The position numbers were made by a program, and so were the translations under genes. Of a stretch of DNA of 64,000 bases, positions 35,492 to 43,570 are shown one piece after another. The stretch comes from Reyranella sp. (lineage in GTDB: Bacteria > Pseudomonadota > Alphaproteobacteria > Reyranellales > Reyranellaceae). The notes beneath the pieces were generated by a model. That model had not been told where the DNA came from. It did no database searches and saw nothing but the letters and a program-made list of their open reading frames with translations. How positions within the stretch are numbered: the first letter of the stretch is position 1; every line of letters begins with the position of its first letter. The stretch spans positions 1 to 64,000 of the forward strand of contig NZ_JAUSBN010000055.1 of NCBI RefSeq assembly GCF_030651995.1, read 5' to 3'.

Positions 35492-36511
35492 TTACGTCGG
35501 CTTTCCGATACCCTTGTTGACGAACTCGAGCGTGTAGGCCCGGGCCACGTCGAGCCCTCCCGGCAACACGCCGACATCGACCATCGACTGATAGAAGCCC
35601 TGCCAGCGCGCATCCGTCATCGCACCGATTCCGCCCTGCAGTGCATCCCCCGACATCACGATGCCACGCTCTTTCATCACCTCGATCGCGTACTGGATAC
35701 GATCGTCGGTCTGTTCCGGATTGGCCTTCTTGATGAGTGCATTGCCGGCCTCGATGGCGGGGCCGCCCTTGAGATACTGAGCCCAGCCTTCGAGCGTCGC
35801 GTCCACGAACCGCTGGATGAGGTCGCGCTTCTCGCCGGCGAGCTTGCGCGAGATCGCGATGGTGGTCTGGTAGGCGCTGAAGCCTGCATCGGCGAGCAGC
35901 AGGTAGGGCGGCATGCGGCCGATCACCTTCGAGATCGAATAGGGCTCCGACGAGATGAAGCCCTGCTGCACGACATTCCTGTCGGCGAGGAACGGCGCCA
36001 TGTTGAACGTGTAGGGCCTGAGCTGCTCGTCGCGCAGCCCGAACTTCTTGCGGAGATACGGCCAGTAGGTGACGCGCCCACCGCTGCCGATCAACAGGGT
36101 GCGGCCCTTGAGGTCCTCGAAGCCGTCGAAGCCGGTATCGGGATGGCCGATCAGGACCTGCGGGTCCTTCTGGAAGATCGAGGCGATGGTGAAGAAGGGT
36201 GCGCTCTCTCGCACGTAGGTGAACGCCTCGAAGCTGTTCGACATGGTCATGTCGACACGGCCCGTCAGCAACAACTGCCCGATGTTCAGGCTCGGTCCGC
36301 CCTGGCGGATGTCGCACTCGATGCCGGCCTTGCGATAGAGGCCGGCGGCGACCGCCTGGTAGTAGCCGCCATGTTCGGCCTGGGCGCGCCAGTCGGTCTG
36401 GAAGACGAGTCTGTCGAGCGTCTGCGCGTGGGTCGGACGTGCGAGCGGCAGCAGGAGCGGCGCGGCAGCGAGGCCGAGCGCGGCGCGGCGGCTGAGGCGA
36501 TAGGCGGTCAT
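35492..36511 (-). CDS. NMT1/THI5-like periplasmic receptor
   Basis: This 339-residue SsuA/NMT1-type periplasmic receptor has a Tat/Sec-like leader (MTAYRLSRRAALGLAAAPLL) ending near THAQ. The mature strand 1 is DRLVFQTDWRAQAEHGGYY, and the segment NIGQLLLTGRVDMTMSNSFE is a typical NMT1 feature. Such receptors bind thiamine precursors, sulfonates or aromatic compounds. No permease or ATPase is nearby. Its start overlaps the YdcF stop as ATGA (36508-36511). Confidence 0.85.
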   Translation of the reverse strand: MTAYRLSRRAALGLAAAPLLLPLARPTHAQTLDRLVFQTDWRAQAEHGGYYQAVAAGLYRKAGIECDIRQGGPSLNIGQLLLTGRVDMTMSNSFEAFTYVRESAPFFTIASIFQKDPQVLIGHPDTGFDGFEDLKGRTLLIGSGGRVTYWPYLRKKFGLRDEQLRPYTFNMAPFLADRNVVQQGFISSEPYSISKVIGRMPPYLLLADAGFSAYQTTIAISRKLAGEKRDLIQRFVDATLEGWAQYLKGGPAIEAGNALIKKANPEQTDDRIQYAIEVMKERGIVMSGDALQGGIGAMTDARWQGFYQSMVDVGVLPGGLDVARAYTLEFVNKGIGKPT

Positions 36512-37296
36512 GGTGCGAGACCGTCTCCGCGGCGGTCGAAGTTGAGCGCGACCAGCTCCTTGATCGCCAGGTTGGACTCACCGAGCGCTTCGACGGAAGG
36601 CAGCCAGGCCTCCCACCACGCGATCGCGCCGTTGGGCACGCTCCAGTCGACTCCGAAGATCGCGAAGTTGAGGCCGCCCCGCCTGGCCAGCTTGGCTGCC
36701 CGCGGTACATGGAAGGCCGACGTGATGATCGCCACTCTTCCCTCCTTCACGAATTCCCGTACGTTGCGGATGTTCTCGATCGTGTTCAGCGCCTTGCCCT
36801 CGGAGACGATGGCATCGCTGGGAACGCCCAGGTCGAGCAGGAAGCGCCGCATTGCTTCGGCCTCGGTTGTTGCCGGCCCGCCCTGCTGTTGGATGAACGA
36901 TCCACCGCTCACGATGATCTTGGGCGCAGCGCCCGACTTGAACATGCGGGCTGCCTGCCAGAGGCGATCGGACGCGTCGTTCAGTTCGGGCTCCATCGTA
37001 TAGGGCGGGGCGGCGGGCGCGATGCTGCCGCCCAGCACGACGATGGCGTCGTAGCAGCACGGCTGATTGCCGGCGACGAGTTCGCGGGCCTTCTCCTCGA
37101 TCTGCCGGTTGAGCAGCCCCGTCACCGGCGGGAAGGACAGGACGAGAATCTGGAGGAGCGCGAGACCGAACGGTACGGCGGCAAGGCGGCGCCATCCCAC
37201 CAGGCGCAGCAGCAGCCACAGCACGACGCCGATCGACAGCGAGGCCGGCGGCAGCATCAGGGTGGCGAGGATCTTCAGGATGACGAAGGTGTTCAT
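36508..37296 (-). CDS. YdcF/SanA-like DUF218 membrane protein
   Basis: This 262-residue protein has two N-terminal membrane helices (about 5-60) and a DUF218 domain with DAIVVLGGSIAP and IVSGGSFIQQQGG. The family (ElyC, SanA, YdcF) is linked to envelope polysaccharide and vancomycin-resistance phenotypes. It is translationally coupled to the NMT1-like receptor by a 4-base overlap, an odd partner. Confidence 0.85.
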   Translation of the reverse strand: MNTFVILKILATLMLPPASLSIGVVLWLLLRLVGWRRLAAVPFGLALLQILVLSFPPVTGLLNRQIEEKARELVAGNQPCCYDAIVVLGGSIAPAAPPYTMEPELNDASDRLWQAARMFKSGAAPKIIVSGGSFIQQQGGPATTEAEAMRRFLLDLGVPSDAIVSEGKALNTIENIRNVREFVKEGRVAIITSAFHVPRAAKLARRGGLNFAIFGVDWSVPNGAIAWWEAWLPSVEALGESNLAIKELVALNFDRRGDGLAP

Positions 37297-37404
37297 GCCG
37301 GTCTGCGTCGCGCTCCGATTATACTAGAGCAAACCGCCGGCAGGCCCGCTCAAAGGATTGCGAAGATGTCGCTGTGCGGTGACGGCAGCCGCGCCGAAGC
37401 GAGA

Positions 37405-37444
37405 CAAAAAGAAGGGCGGGTCCGGCCTGCGCCGGAACCCGCCC
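37405..37444 (-). terminator. Intrinsic terminator of the HU gene
   Basis: A GGGCGGGTTCCGGC/GCCGGACCCGCCC stem (one bulged T) is followed on the minus strand by TTCTTTTTG. It lies 23 bases past the HU stop. Confidence 0.8.
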
Positions 37445-37467
37445 AATCTTGACCTGTCGTAAACGAC

Positions 37468-37767
37468 TTAGATCGCTTCCTTGAGATCCTTCGCCACGCG
37501 GAAGGTGACCTTCTTGGACGCCTTGATCTTGATCGCTTCGCCGGTGGCGGGGTTGCGGCCCATGCGCGCCGGACGGGCCTTGACCTGAAGGATGCCGAGG
37601 CCCGTGATGCGGACCTTGTTGCCCTTCTTCAGATGGCGAACGACCAGTCCGACGAACTCGTCGAGAGCACCGGTCGCGTCCTTCTTGGTCATGCCCGTCT
37701 TCTCGGCCAGCTCTGCGGCGACCTTGGAAAGCGGTACGGTGGGAACAGTGGTGGGTTTGGTAGCCAT
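37468..37767 (-). CDS. hup: HU-family histone-like DNA-binding protein
   Basis: This 99-residue nucleoid protein shows the HU core: LSKVAAELAEKTGMTKKDAT, then VRITGLGILQVKARPARMGR with the DNA-binding arm NPATGEAIKIKASKKVTFR. The start MATKPTTVP at 37767 matches the length of alphaproteobacterial HU; a longer in-frame start is far upstream with no family similarity. It is monocistronic with its own terminator and divergent from the thioesterase gene. Confidence 0.95.
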   Translation of the reverse strand: MATKPTTVPTVPLSKVAAELAEKTGMTKKDATGALDEFVGLVVRHLKKGNKVRITGLGILQVKARPARMGRNPATGEAIKIKASKKVTFRVAKDLKEAI

Positions 37768-37950
37768 GGTTGAGGGGTCCCTTACATTTTTGGTTCGCCA
37801 ACGTTCCTGAAGCCCCAGGGCACCGTTGACGGGGCCAAGGTTATCCACGAATCGATCCCCCGCAAGTCCGGAATGCACGGAAAATGTCGATTTTTGGGGC
37901 TTTTTAGGCCATCAGAGGTAGTCATCCACAGATTGCAGAGAGCGTTTAGC

Positions 37951-38847
37951 GTGTCGAGCCCCCGCCTGATCCCGACTTTCAGCACCGCCGTGAATACCTG
38001 GCAGTGCGACGAAAACAACCATCTCAACGTTCAATTCTACACCGAATTTGCCCACGAGGCCTCGGCCAGCTTGCTGGCGCAGCTGGGCTTCGGCCCGCGG
38101 GCCCAGCGCGCGGCAGGGGTCGTGACGCGAGCAGGCGACGACCATGTTCGCTACCTGCGCGAGTTCCGCGTGGTCGAACCGGTCGAGGTCCACTCCGCTC
38201 CAGTCGAGGTCGGCGAGCGGGATCTGGTCGCCTATCACGAGGTGCGCAATCCAGCGAAGAAGGAGGTTGCCGCCACCGTTCGCCGCCGCATCGTCTGCGA
38301 CGGGGCCTGGCCCGCCGATTTTCGCGCCCGGGCCGAAGCGGCCTGCGTCGCATTGCCCGAGACGGCCCGGCCGCGCAGCGTCGGCAAGCTTTCCCTGCCC
38401 GACCTGCATCTCGCCCAGGCGGCGTCGGTCGGCCTGATCGACGTCGGCCGCACGCAGATCACGCCCGACGAATGCGACGAGCGCGGCGACTTCCTGCCGC
38501 GCCATTATTTCGGCCGCTACTCCGATGGCGCGCCGGTCCTGTGGAACCATCTCGGCTTCGACCGCGCCGCGATGCAGGAACGGCAGGAAGGCTCGGTCGT
38601 GGTCGAGATGCTGAACCACTATCGCCGTCCGCTGCAGGCCGGCGACCTCGCCGTGGTGATGAGCGGGCTCGCCACCTTCACCGACAAGACGATCACCTTC
38701 ACGCATTTCCTGTTCGAGGCAGAGACCGGCACGCTTGCTGCTTGCGCCGAGGCCGTCGGCATGAAGTTCGACCAGAAAGTCCGCAAGATCATGACGTTCC
38801 CGCCCGACGATCGTGCGCGCATGGAGGCACGTCGTCTCAGGCTCTGA
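37951..38847 (+). CDS. Thioesterase-fold (hotdog) protein, double domain
   Basis: This protein of about 298 residues has two hotdog/4HBT-like halves. The first holds WQCDENNHLNVQFYTEFAHE, with the D-x-N-x-HLN motif of acyl-CoA thioesterases, and the second HYFGRYSDGAPVLWNHLGFD. It could hydrolyse an acyl-CoA or dehydrate a hydroxyacyl-CoA. The start is uncertain; GTG 37951 gives the best-conserved N-terminus. It is followed 10 bases later by the AtzG-like gene. Confidence 0.75.
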   Translation: MSSPRLIPTFSTAVNTWQCDENNHLNVQFYTEFAHEASASLLAQLGFGPRAQRAAGVVTRAGDDHVRYLREFRVVEPVEVHSAPVEVGERDLVAYHEVRNPAKKEVAATVRRRIVCDGAWPADFRARAEAACVALPETARPRSVGKLSLPDLHLAQAASVGLIDVGRTQITPDECDERGDFLPRHYFGRYSDGAPVLWNHLGFDRAAMQERQEGSVVVEMLNHYRRPLQAGDLAVVMSGLATFTDKTITFTHFLFEAETGTLAACAEAVGMKFDQKVRKIMTFPPDDRARMEARRLRL

Positions 38848-38857
38848 GGAGTAGGCA

Positions 38858-39058
38858 ATGGACGAGAAGACGAAGACGGCCGCCGGCATCGCCGCGGGCC
38901 TTCAGGGCCTCAAGTACGACGAGAAGCGACTGGCCGAGCTGGCAGCCGAGGTCGAGATCCTGAACGAGGCCGTGCGCAAGGCGGCCGCCCAGCGGCTCAC
39001 CTTCGACGACGATCCGGCGGCCTTCGCCAGCATCATGGCGAAGGAATCCCGCTCATGA
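38858..39058 (+). CDS. AtzG-like (DUF4089) small subunit
   Basis: This 66-residue protein resembles DUF4089/AtzG, a GatC-like helper that stabilises the amidase AtzE in cyanuric acid breakdown. The helix LKYDEKRLAELAAEVEILNE followed by FDDDPAAF is typical. Its stop overlaps the amidase start as ATGA (39055-39058). The fit of size, sequence and neighbour makes a GatC/GatA-type heteromer likely. Confidence 0.8.
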   Translation: MDEKTKTAAGIAAGLQGLKYDEKRLAELAAEVEILNEAVRKAAAQRLTFDDDPAAFASIMAKESRS

Positions 39059-40476
39059 AGAACGAAGATCTCGCTCTGGACGATCTCACCGCGATTGCCG
39101 ATGCGATCGCCGAGGGACGCACCACGTCGGTGGCGGCGACCGAAGCCTGTCTCGCGCGCATCGCGGCCTGGCAGCCGCGCACCAACGCCTTCCTGCGCGT
39201 CTACCGGGAGAAGGCGCTGGCGCAGGCGAAGGCGATGGATGCCGAACTCTCCGCCGGCAGGCGTCGCGGGCCGCTGCACGGCGTGCCGATGGCGCACAAG
39301 GACATGTACTACCGCAAGGGCGAGGTCTCGACCGGCGGCAGTGCGATCCGCCGCGACTGGGTGGCGCCGGTGACGGCAACGGTGCTGGACAAGCTCGATG
39401 CCGCCGGCGTGGTCGAGCTGGGCTTTCTCAACATGGCGGAGTTCGCCGCCGGCCCGACGGGCCACAACGTGCATCACGGCCATTGCCGCAATCCCTGGGA
39501 CCAGAGCCGCGTCACCGGCGGCAGCTCGAGCGGCTCGGGCGCCTCGGTGGCGGCGCGCATGGTCTACGGCGCGCTGGGCTCGGATACCGGCGGCTCGATC
39601 CGCCTTCCCGCCGCGGCCTGCGGCGTGGTCGGGATGAAGGCGACCTACGGCCGCGTCAGCCGCGCCGGCGCCGTCGCGCGCTCCTGGAGCCTTGACCATG
39701 TCGGCCCGCTGACCCGCACCGTGCGCGATAATGCCCGCATGCTCTCGGTGATCGCCGGTCACGATCCCGACGATTCCACGACCAGCGACAAGCCCGTGCC
39801 CGACTACGAGGCGCTGCTCGACGACGGCGTCGCCGGACTGCGGATCGGGCTTGCTTTACCAAAGGACGGGCTCGCGCCGCTGGACCCGCAGATCGGCGCT
39901 GCAATCCAGACCGCCGCCGATGCGCTCGGCCGACTGGGTGCGAAGGTCTCGACCGTCACCCTGCCCGACTTCACCGCGCTCTACCGCGCCGCCGAGGTGA
40001 TGGTGAAATGCGAGGCCGCCGCCATGCACCGGCCATGGATGGAGAAGACACCCGAGCTCTACGCCAACCAGGTGCGCACGCGCATGGAAGCGGGCTTCTT
40101 CATTCCGGCGACGCAGTATATCGACGCGCTGCGGCTGCGCGCGCATTTCGTGACGGAGTTTCTGTCGACGGCGATGGACGGAGTCGATGCGGTGCTGCTG
40201 CCGGCCATCCCCTTCCCGCTGCCGACGATCGAGGAAACGGACACCGAGACCAAGGGCGGTCCGGCGGTGCTGAAGATGGTGGCGGGCTTCACCGGCCTCA
40301 CGCGGCCCTTCAACACGCTCGGCATCCCCGCACTGTCGGTGCCGTGCGGCTTCGACACGAACGGCGCGCCGATCGGCCTGCAGCTCGTCGGCCGGCCGTT
40401 CGACGAGGCGATGCTCTACCGCATCGGTCACGCCTATCAGGGCGCGACCGACTTTCACACGCGAGTGCCGCAATAA
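39055..40476 (+). CDS. Amidase, GatA/AtzE-like
   Basis: This 473-residue amidase signature enzyme has K82 (AHKDMYY), GGSSSGSGASVAA with the cis-Ser (S158 region), and nucleophile S181 in SDTGGSIRLPAA. Unlike the amidase at 18143, it has the canonical DTGGS motif. It overlaps the AtzG-like gene, indicating stoichiometric translation. The likely reaction is hydrolysis of a small amide or biuret-like compound; this is inferred from the partner. It ends 3 bases before a long palindrome. Confidence 0.9.
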   Translation: MKNEDLALDDLTAIADAIAEGRTTSVAATEACLARIAAWQPRTNAFLRVYREKALAQAKAMDAELSAGRRRGPLHGVPMAHKDMYYRKGEVSTGGSAIRRDWVAPVTATVLDKLDAAGVVELGFLNMAEFAAGPTGHNVHHGHCRNPWDQSRVTGGSSSGSGASVAARMVYGALGSDTGGSIRLPAAACGVVGMKATYGRVSRAGAVARSWSLDHVGPLTRTVRDNARMLSVIAGHDPDDSTTSDKPVPDYEALLDDGVAGLRIGLALPKDGLAPLDPQIGAAIQTAADALGRLGAKVSTVTLPDFTALYRAAEVMVKCEAAAMHRPWMEKTPELYANQVRTRMEAGFFIPATQYIDALRLRAHFVTEFLSTAMDGVDAVLLPAIPFPLPTIEETDTETKGGPAVLKMVAGFTGLTRPFNTLGIPALSVPCGFDTNGAPIGLQLVGRPFDEAMLYRIGHAYQGATDFHTRVPQ

Positions 40477-40479
40477 GAA

Positions 40480-40579
40480 AAAGGTCCCTCGCTTCGCTCG
40501 GGATGACACCGTTGGAGGAATTGGCGCGGTGCGCCAATCACAACAAAATTGTCATCCCGAGCGGCAGCGAGGGACCTTT
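40480..40579. repeat. Long palindrome, family A (second copy)
   Basis: The outer arms are AAAGGTCCCTCGC...GGGATGACA (40480-40508) and its near complement (40550-40579), with one insertion and one mismatch. They match the arms of the element at 30983-31053. The interior holds a nested perfect hairpin ATTGGCGC-GGT-GCGCCAAT (40520-40538). It sits between convergent genes, where it may end transcription from both sides. Confidence 0.92.
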
Positions 40580-40589
40580 GCTCAACCCC

Positions 40590-42086
40590 TCAGACCGCGA
40601 GATTGACCGTCACGCTCTTGCGCTGGGTGAAGCTGTCGAGCATGCCCTCGAGCGAGAATTCGCGGCCGAGACCGCTCTGCTTGTAGCCGCCATACGACAT
40701 GCCGGGAGTCTGGCCGCCGCCCTGGTTGACCTGCACCCAGCCCGATTCGATCGCATGCGCGGCGCGCAGGCCCTTGCCGATATTGTGCGTCCAGACATAG
40801 GCCGCGAGGCCGTAGTGACTCTCGTTGGCCATGCGGATCGCCTCGGCCTCGTCGCTCCAGCGGATCGCCACCAGCACCGGCCCGAAGATCTCCTCACGCG
40901 CCAAGCGCCAATCATTGGAGCGGTCGGCGAACACGGTCGGCATGGTGAAGTAGCCTTCGCTCAACGGGCCGGTCTTGGGTGGCAGGCCACCGAACACCAG
41001 CCTGGCGTCGGAGCGGTCGAGCCCGTCCTGCACGTACTTGCAGACCTTGGTGTACTGCTTGTTGTTGATGATCGAGCCGATGTCGCTCGCCTCGTCGAGC
41101 GGATCGCCGATCTTGAGCGCCGTGACCTTCTTCTCGAGCTTCGCGAGGAAGCTGTCGAAGATGTCTTCATGCAGGAACATGCGCGAGCCGGCGGTGCAGC
41201 TCTGGCTCTGGCGCGTGAAGCGCATGGCATTGATGATGCCGTCGACCGCCCAATCCTCGTCGGCATCGGGGTAGACGATCGAGGGGCTCTTGCCGCCCAG
41301 TTCGAGCGACACCGGCACGATACGCTCAGCCGCGGCGCGCATGATCACCTTGCCGACCTCGGTCGAGCCGGTGAAGGAGAGTTTGCGGATCTTCGGATGG
41401 TTGGCGAGCGCGCCGCCGCATTCCTCGCCGTATCCGGTAATCACGTTCAGCACGCCGGGCGGCACGAACTCGTTCGTGATGTCCGCCATCATCAGCACCG
41501 CGAGCGGCGCGTCCTCGGCCGCCTTCATCACCAGCACGTTGCCGGCGCAGAGCGCGGGCGCGATCTTGAGGGCGCCCAGCATGACCGGCGCGTTCCACGG
41601 GATGATGGCCCCCACGATACCGAGCGGCTCGCGGCGCGTGTAGGACAGCACGCTCTCGCCCAGCGGCACGGTCTCGCCCTTCAGCTCCGACGCGAGGCCA
41701 CCGAAATAGCGGAAGATGTCGGCCGCCAGCTTGGCCTCGCCGCGCGCCTGGGTGCGCAGCGCGTTACCGGTCTCCATGGCGATCGTGCGCGCCATCTCCT
41801 CGACGCGCGCTTCCATCGCCTCGGCGATCTTGAGCAGGAGCTTGCCGCGCTCGCGCGGTACGACGTTCTTCCAGGACGGAAACGCCTTCTCGGCAGCGGT
41901 CACGGCCAGCTCGACGTCCGCGGCGCCGGCGTGCGGCACCTGGGCGATCGACGTCTTCTTGCCGGGGTTCTCGATCGTGATGACCTTGCCGGACACGCTG
42001 CCGATCCACTTGCCGCCGATCAGCTGGCCCTTGGGCTGGTAGGTGCCCGATGCGGGCGACAGCTTGGTGGGGGTCACGGTATCCAT
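40590..42086 (-). CDS. Aldehyde dehydrogenase family protein
   Basis: This 498-residue NAD(P)-dependent aldehyde dehydrogenase has oxyanion N165 (PWNAPV), general base E262 (VSLELGGKSP) and nucleophile C297 (RQSQSCTAG). The C-terminal GGYKQSGLGREFSLEGMLDS is standard. It is probably transcribed after the VOC gene, 72 bases upstream. The substrate is unknown. Confidence 0.94.
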   Translation of the reverse strand: MDTVTPTKLSPASGTYQPKGQLIGGKWIGSVSGKVITIENPGKKTSIAQVPHAGAADVELAVTAAEKAFPSWKNVVPRERGKLLLKIAEAMEARVEEMARTIAMETGNALRTQARGEAKLAADIFRYFGGLASELKGETVPLGESVLSYTRREPLGIVGAIIPWNAPVMLGALKIAPALCAGNVLVMKAAEDAPLAVLMMADITNEFVPPGVLNVITGYGEECGGALANHPKIRKLSFTGSTEVGKVIMRAAAERIVPVSLELGGKSPSIVYPDADEDWAVDGIINAMRFTRQSQSCTAGSRMFLHEDIFDSFLAKLEKKVTALKIGDPLDEASDIGSIINNKQYTKVCKYVQDGLDRSDARLVFGGLPPKTGPLSEGYFTMPTVFADRSNDWRLAREEIFGPVLVAIRWSDEAEAIRMANESHYGLAAYVWTHNIGKGLRAAHAIESGWVQVNQGGGQTPGMSYGGYKQSGLGREFSLEGMLDSFTQRKSVTVNLAV

Positions 42087-42158
42087 GGGCTTTCTCCGGA
42101 TTTTGAGGGCGGGAGTTTGGCCCGCAGGACGCGGCGCTACAAGCAGAACGACCCGCTC

Positions 42159-42614
42159 CTAGCCCTTCTTCTTGGAGGGTTTGCGCTTTCGCTTCGCGGT
42201 CAGCTCGCCGTATTTCATCCCTTCGAGCTTCATCCCGTCGGGATCGAGGAAGAAGACGGCGTAGTAGTCCTCGTAGTACTCGGCGGCCGGATCGACGATG
42301 CGTGCGCCCTGCCCTTCCAGGTAGCCCTGCAGCGCGTCGACGTCGCGCCGGCTGCGCAGCTGGAATGCATAATGATGGAAACCGACATCGCCGACGCGAT
42401 AGGTCTTTCGCCCCTCGGCTGGCGCAATCCAGTAACGCGTCTTGCCGTTGGTCCAACCGATGGTCGACGGATACTCGTCCGAGATTTCGAAGCCCAGGAA
42501 CGCGAACAGCCCACCATAGAAGGCCTTCGACTTCTCATAGTCCCTGACCCGGATGGAGATGTGGTCGATACCCACGACGCGGGAGACAGGAGCAGACATC
42601 TTGGAACGGGCCAT
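42159..42614 (-). CDS. VOC (glyoxalase/bleomycin resistance) family protein
   Basis: This 151-residue vicinal oxygen chelate protein has VVGIDHISIRVRDYEKSKAF in strand 1 with a candidate metal His, GFHHYAFQL with more His, and FFLDPDGMKLEGMKY carrying the C-terminal Glu. The tail is Lys/Arg-rich (AKRKRKPSKKKG). The start at 42614 has AGAGGA upstream; 42599 is an alternative. It could be a lactoylglutathione lyase-like or fosfomycin-type enzyme. Confidence 0.85.
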   Translation of the reverse strand: MARSKMSAPVSRVVGIDHISIRVRDYEKSKAFYGGLFAFLGFEISDEYPSTIGWTNGKTRYWIAPAEGRKTYRVGDVGFHHYAFQLRSRRDVDALQGYLEGQGARIVDPAAEYYEDYYAVFFLDPDGMKLEGMKYGELTAKRKRKPSKKKG

Positions 42615-42695
42615 TGCGTCGGCATCCTCTGGATTTCCAGTGGCCACAACGTACCGAATATCGGATTGTTTCGTCGTCATTCGAAGAGGGACGAG

Positions 42696-43547
42696 ATGAA
42701 GCGATTCCTGAAGGGTCTTGCACCGCTGACCCTGAGCCTCCTGGTCGCCGGCAGCGCCTGGGCCGGCACCCTGGACGACATCGCCAAGAACGGGGTGATC
42801 CGCGGCGGCTTCCGCGAGAACGCCCCTCCCTTCGCCTACAAGGGACCGAATGGCCGGCCTGCCGGGTTCATGGTCCAGCTCTGCGAGGCGGTGGCCAGGG
42901 ACATCGCCCAGCAACTCAAGCTGCCTGGCCTCAAGGTCGAATTCGTGCCGGTCACCACCGAAAATCGGCTCGACATGATCAAGCAGGGCAAGATCGACCT
43001 GCTCTGCGATTCGCTCACCGAGACGCTCGACCGCCGCGCCGTGGTCGATTTCTCCATCACGACCTTCGTCGACGGCACCAGCTTCGCCATCCGCAACGAC
43101 GGGCCGCGCGACCTGCAGGAACTCGCCGGCAAGAAGGTCGGCGCGGTTGCCGGCACGCTGACCGAGGCGGAGCTGCGCAAGGCACTGGCCTCCATTCACG
43201 TCAACGCTACGATCGTCCCTTTCACCGACTTCACCGCGGCCATGACGGCGCTGGAGAAGGGCGAGATCTCGGCCTACTTCGCCGGTGGCGCGATGCTCAC
43301 CGCGATGATCAAGGACCACAAGGACGCGGCAAAGATCCTGCTGGCCAACACCTATCTCAGCCTCGAGCCCTTCGCCCTGGCCATGAAGCTCGGCGAAGGC
43401 CCGTTCCGCCTCGCCGTCGATCGGGCGCTCAGCCACATCTACAGGTCGGGACAGATCGCCACGATCTTCGGCGACGTGTTCGGCAAGAACGCACGGCCGA
43501 CACAGCAACTGCAGACGCTCTACATGATCGCGACCTTGCCGGAGTGA
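42696..43547 (+). CDS. Family 3 (amino acid-type) periplasmic receptor
   Basis: This 283-residue periplasmic receptor has a signal peptide ending at AWAG (residue about 23) and mature TLDDIAKNGVIRGGFRENAP, the family 3 strand 1. FVPVTTENRLDMIKQGKIDL and DGTSFAIRN are family features for amino acid or opine ligands. The start ATG 42696 follows GAGGGACG. No permease genes lie nearby. It is divergent from the VOC gene. Confidence 0.88.
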   Translation: MKRFLKGLAPLTLSLLVAGSAWAGTLDDIAKNGVIRGGFRENAPPFAYKGPNGRPAGFMVQLCEAVARDIAQQLKLPGLKVEFVPVTTENRLDMIKQGKIDLLCDSLTETLDRRAVVDFSITTFVDGTSFAIRNDGPRDLQELAGKKVGAVAGTLTEAELRKALASIHVNATIVPFTDFTAAMTALEKGEISAYFAGGAMLTAMIKDHKDAAKILLANTYLSLEPFALAMKLGEGPFRLAVDRALSHIYRSGQIATIFGDVFGKNARPTQQLQTLYMIATLPE

Positions 43548-43570
43548 CCCAAAGGGCCCATCTCACTCCC

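Noticed and set aside
35492..36511. A thiamine riboswitch or HMP uptake role for the NMT1-like receptor
   Set aside because: There is no leader region (its start overlaps the upstream gene) and no thiamine genes nearby; NMT1 is only a fold label here.
40008..42100. A long plus-strand open frame joined to the family 3 receptor gene
   Set aside because: Only the part from 42696 has a signal peptide and family features; the rest is antisense to the aldehyde dehydrogenase and VOC genes.
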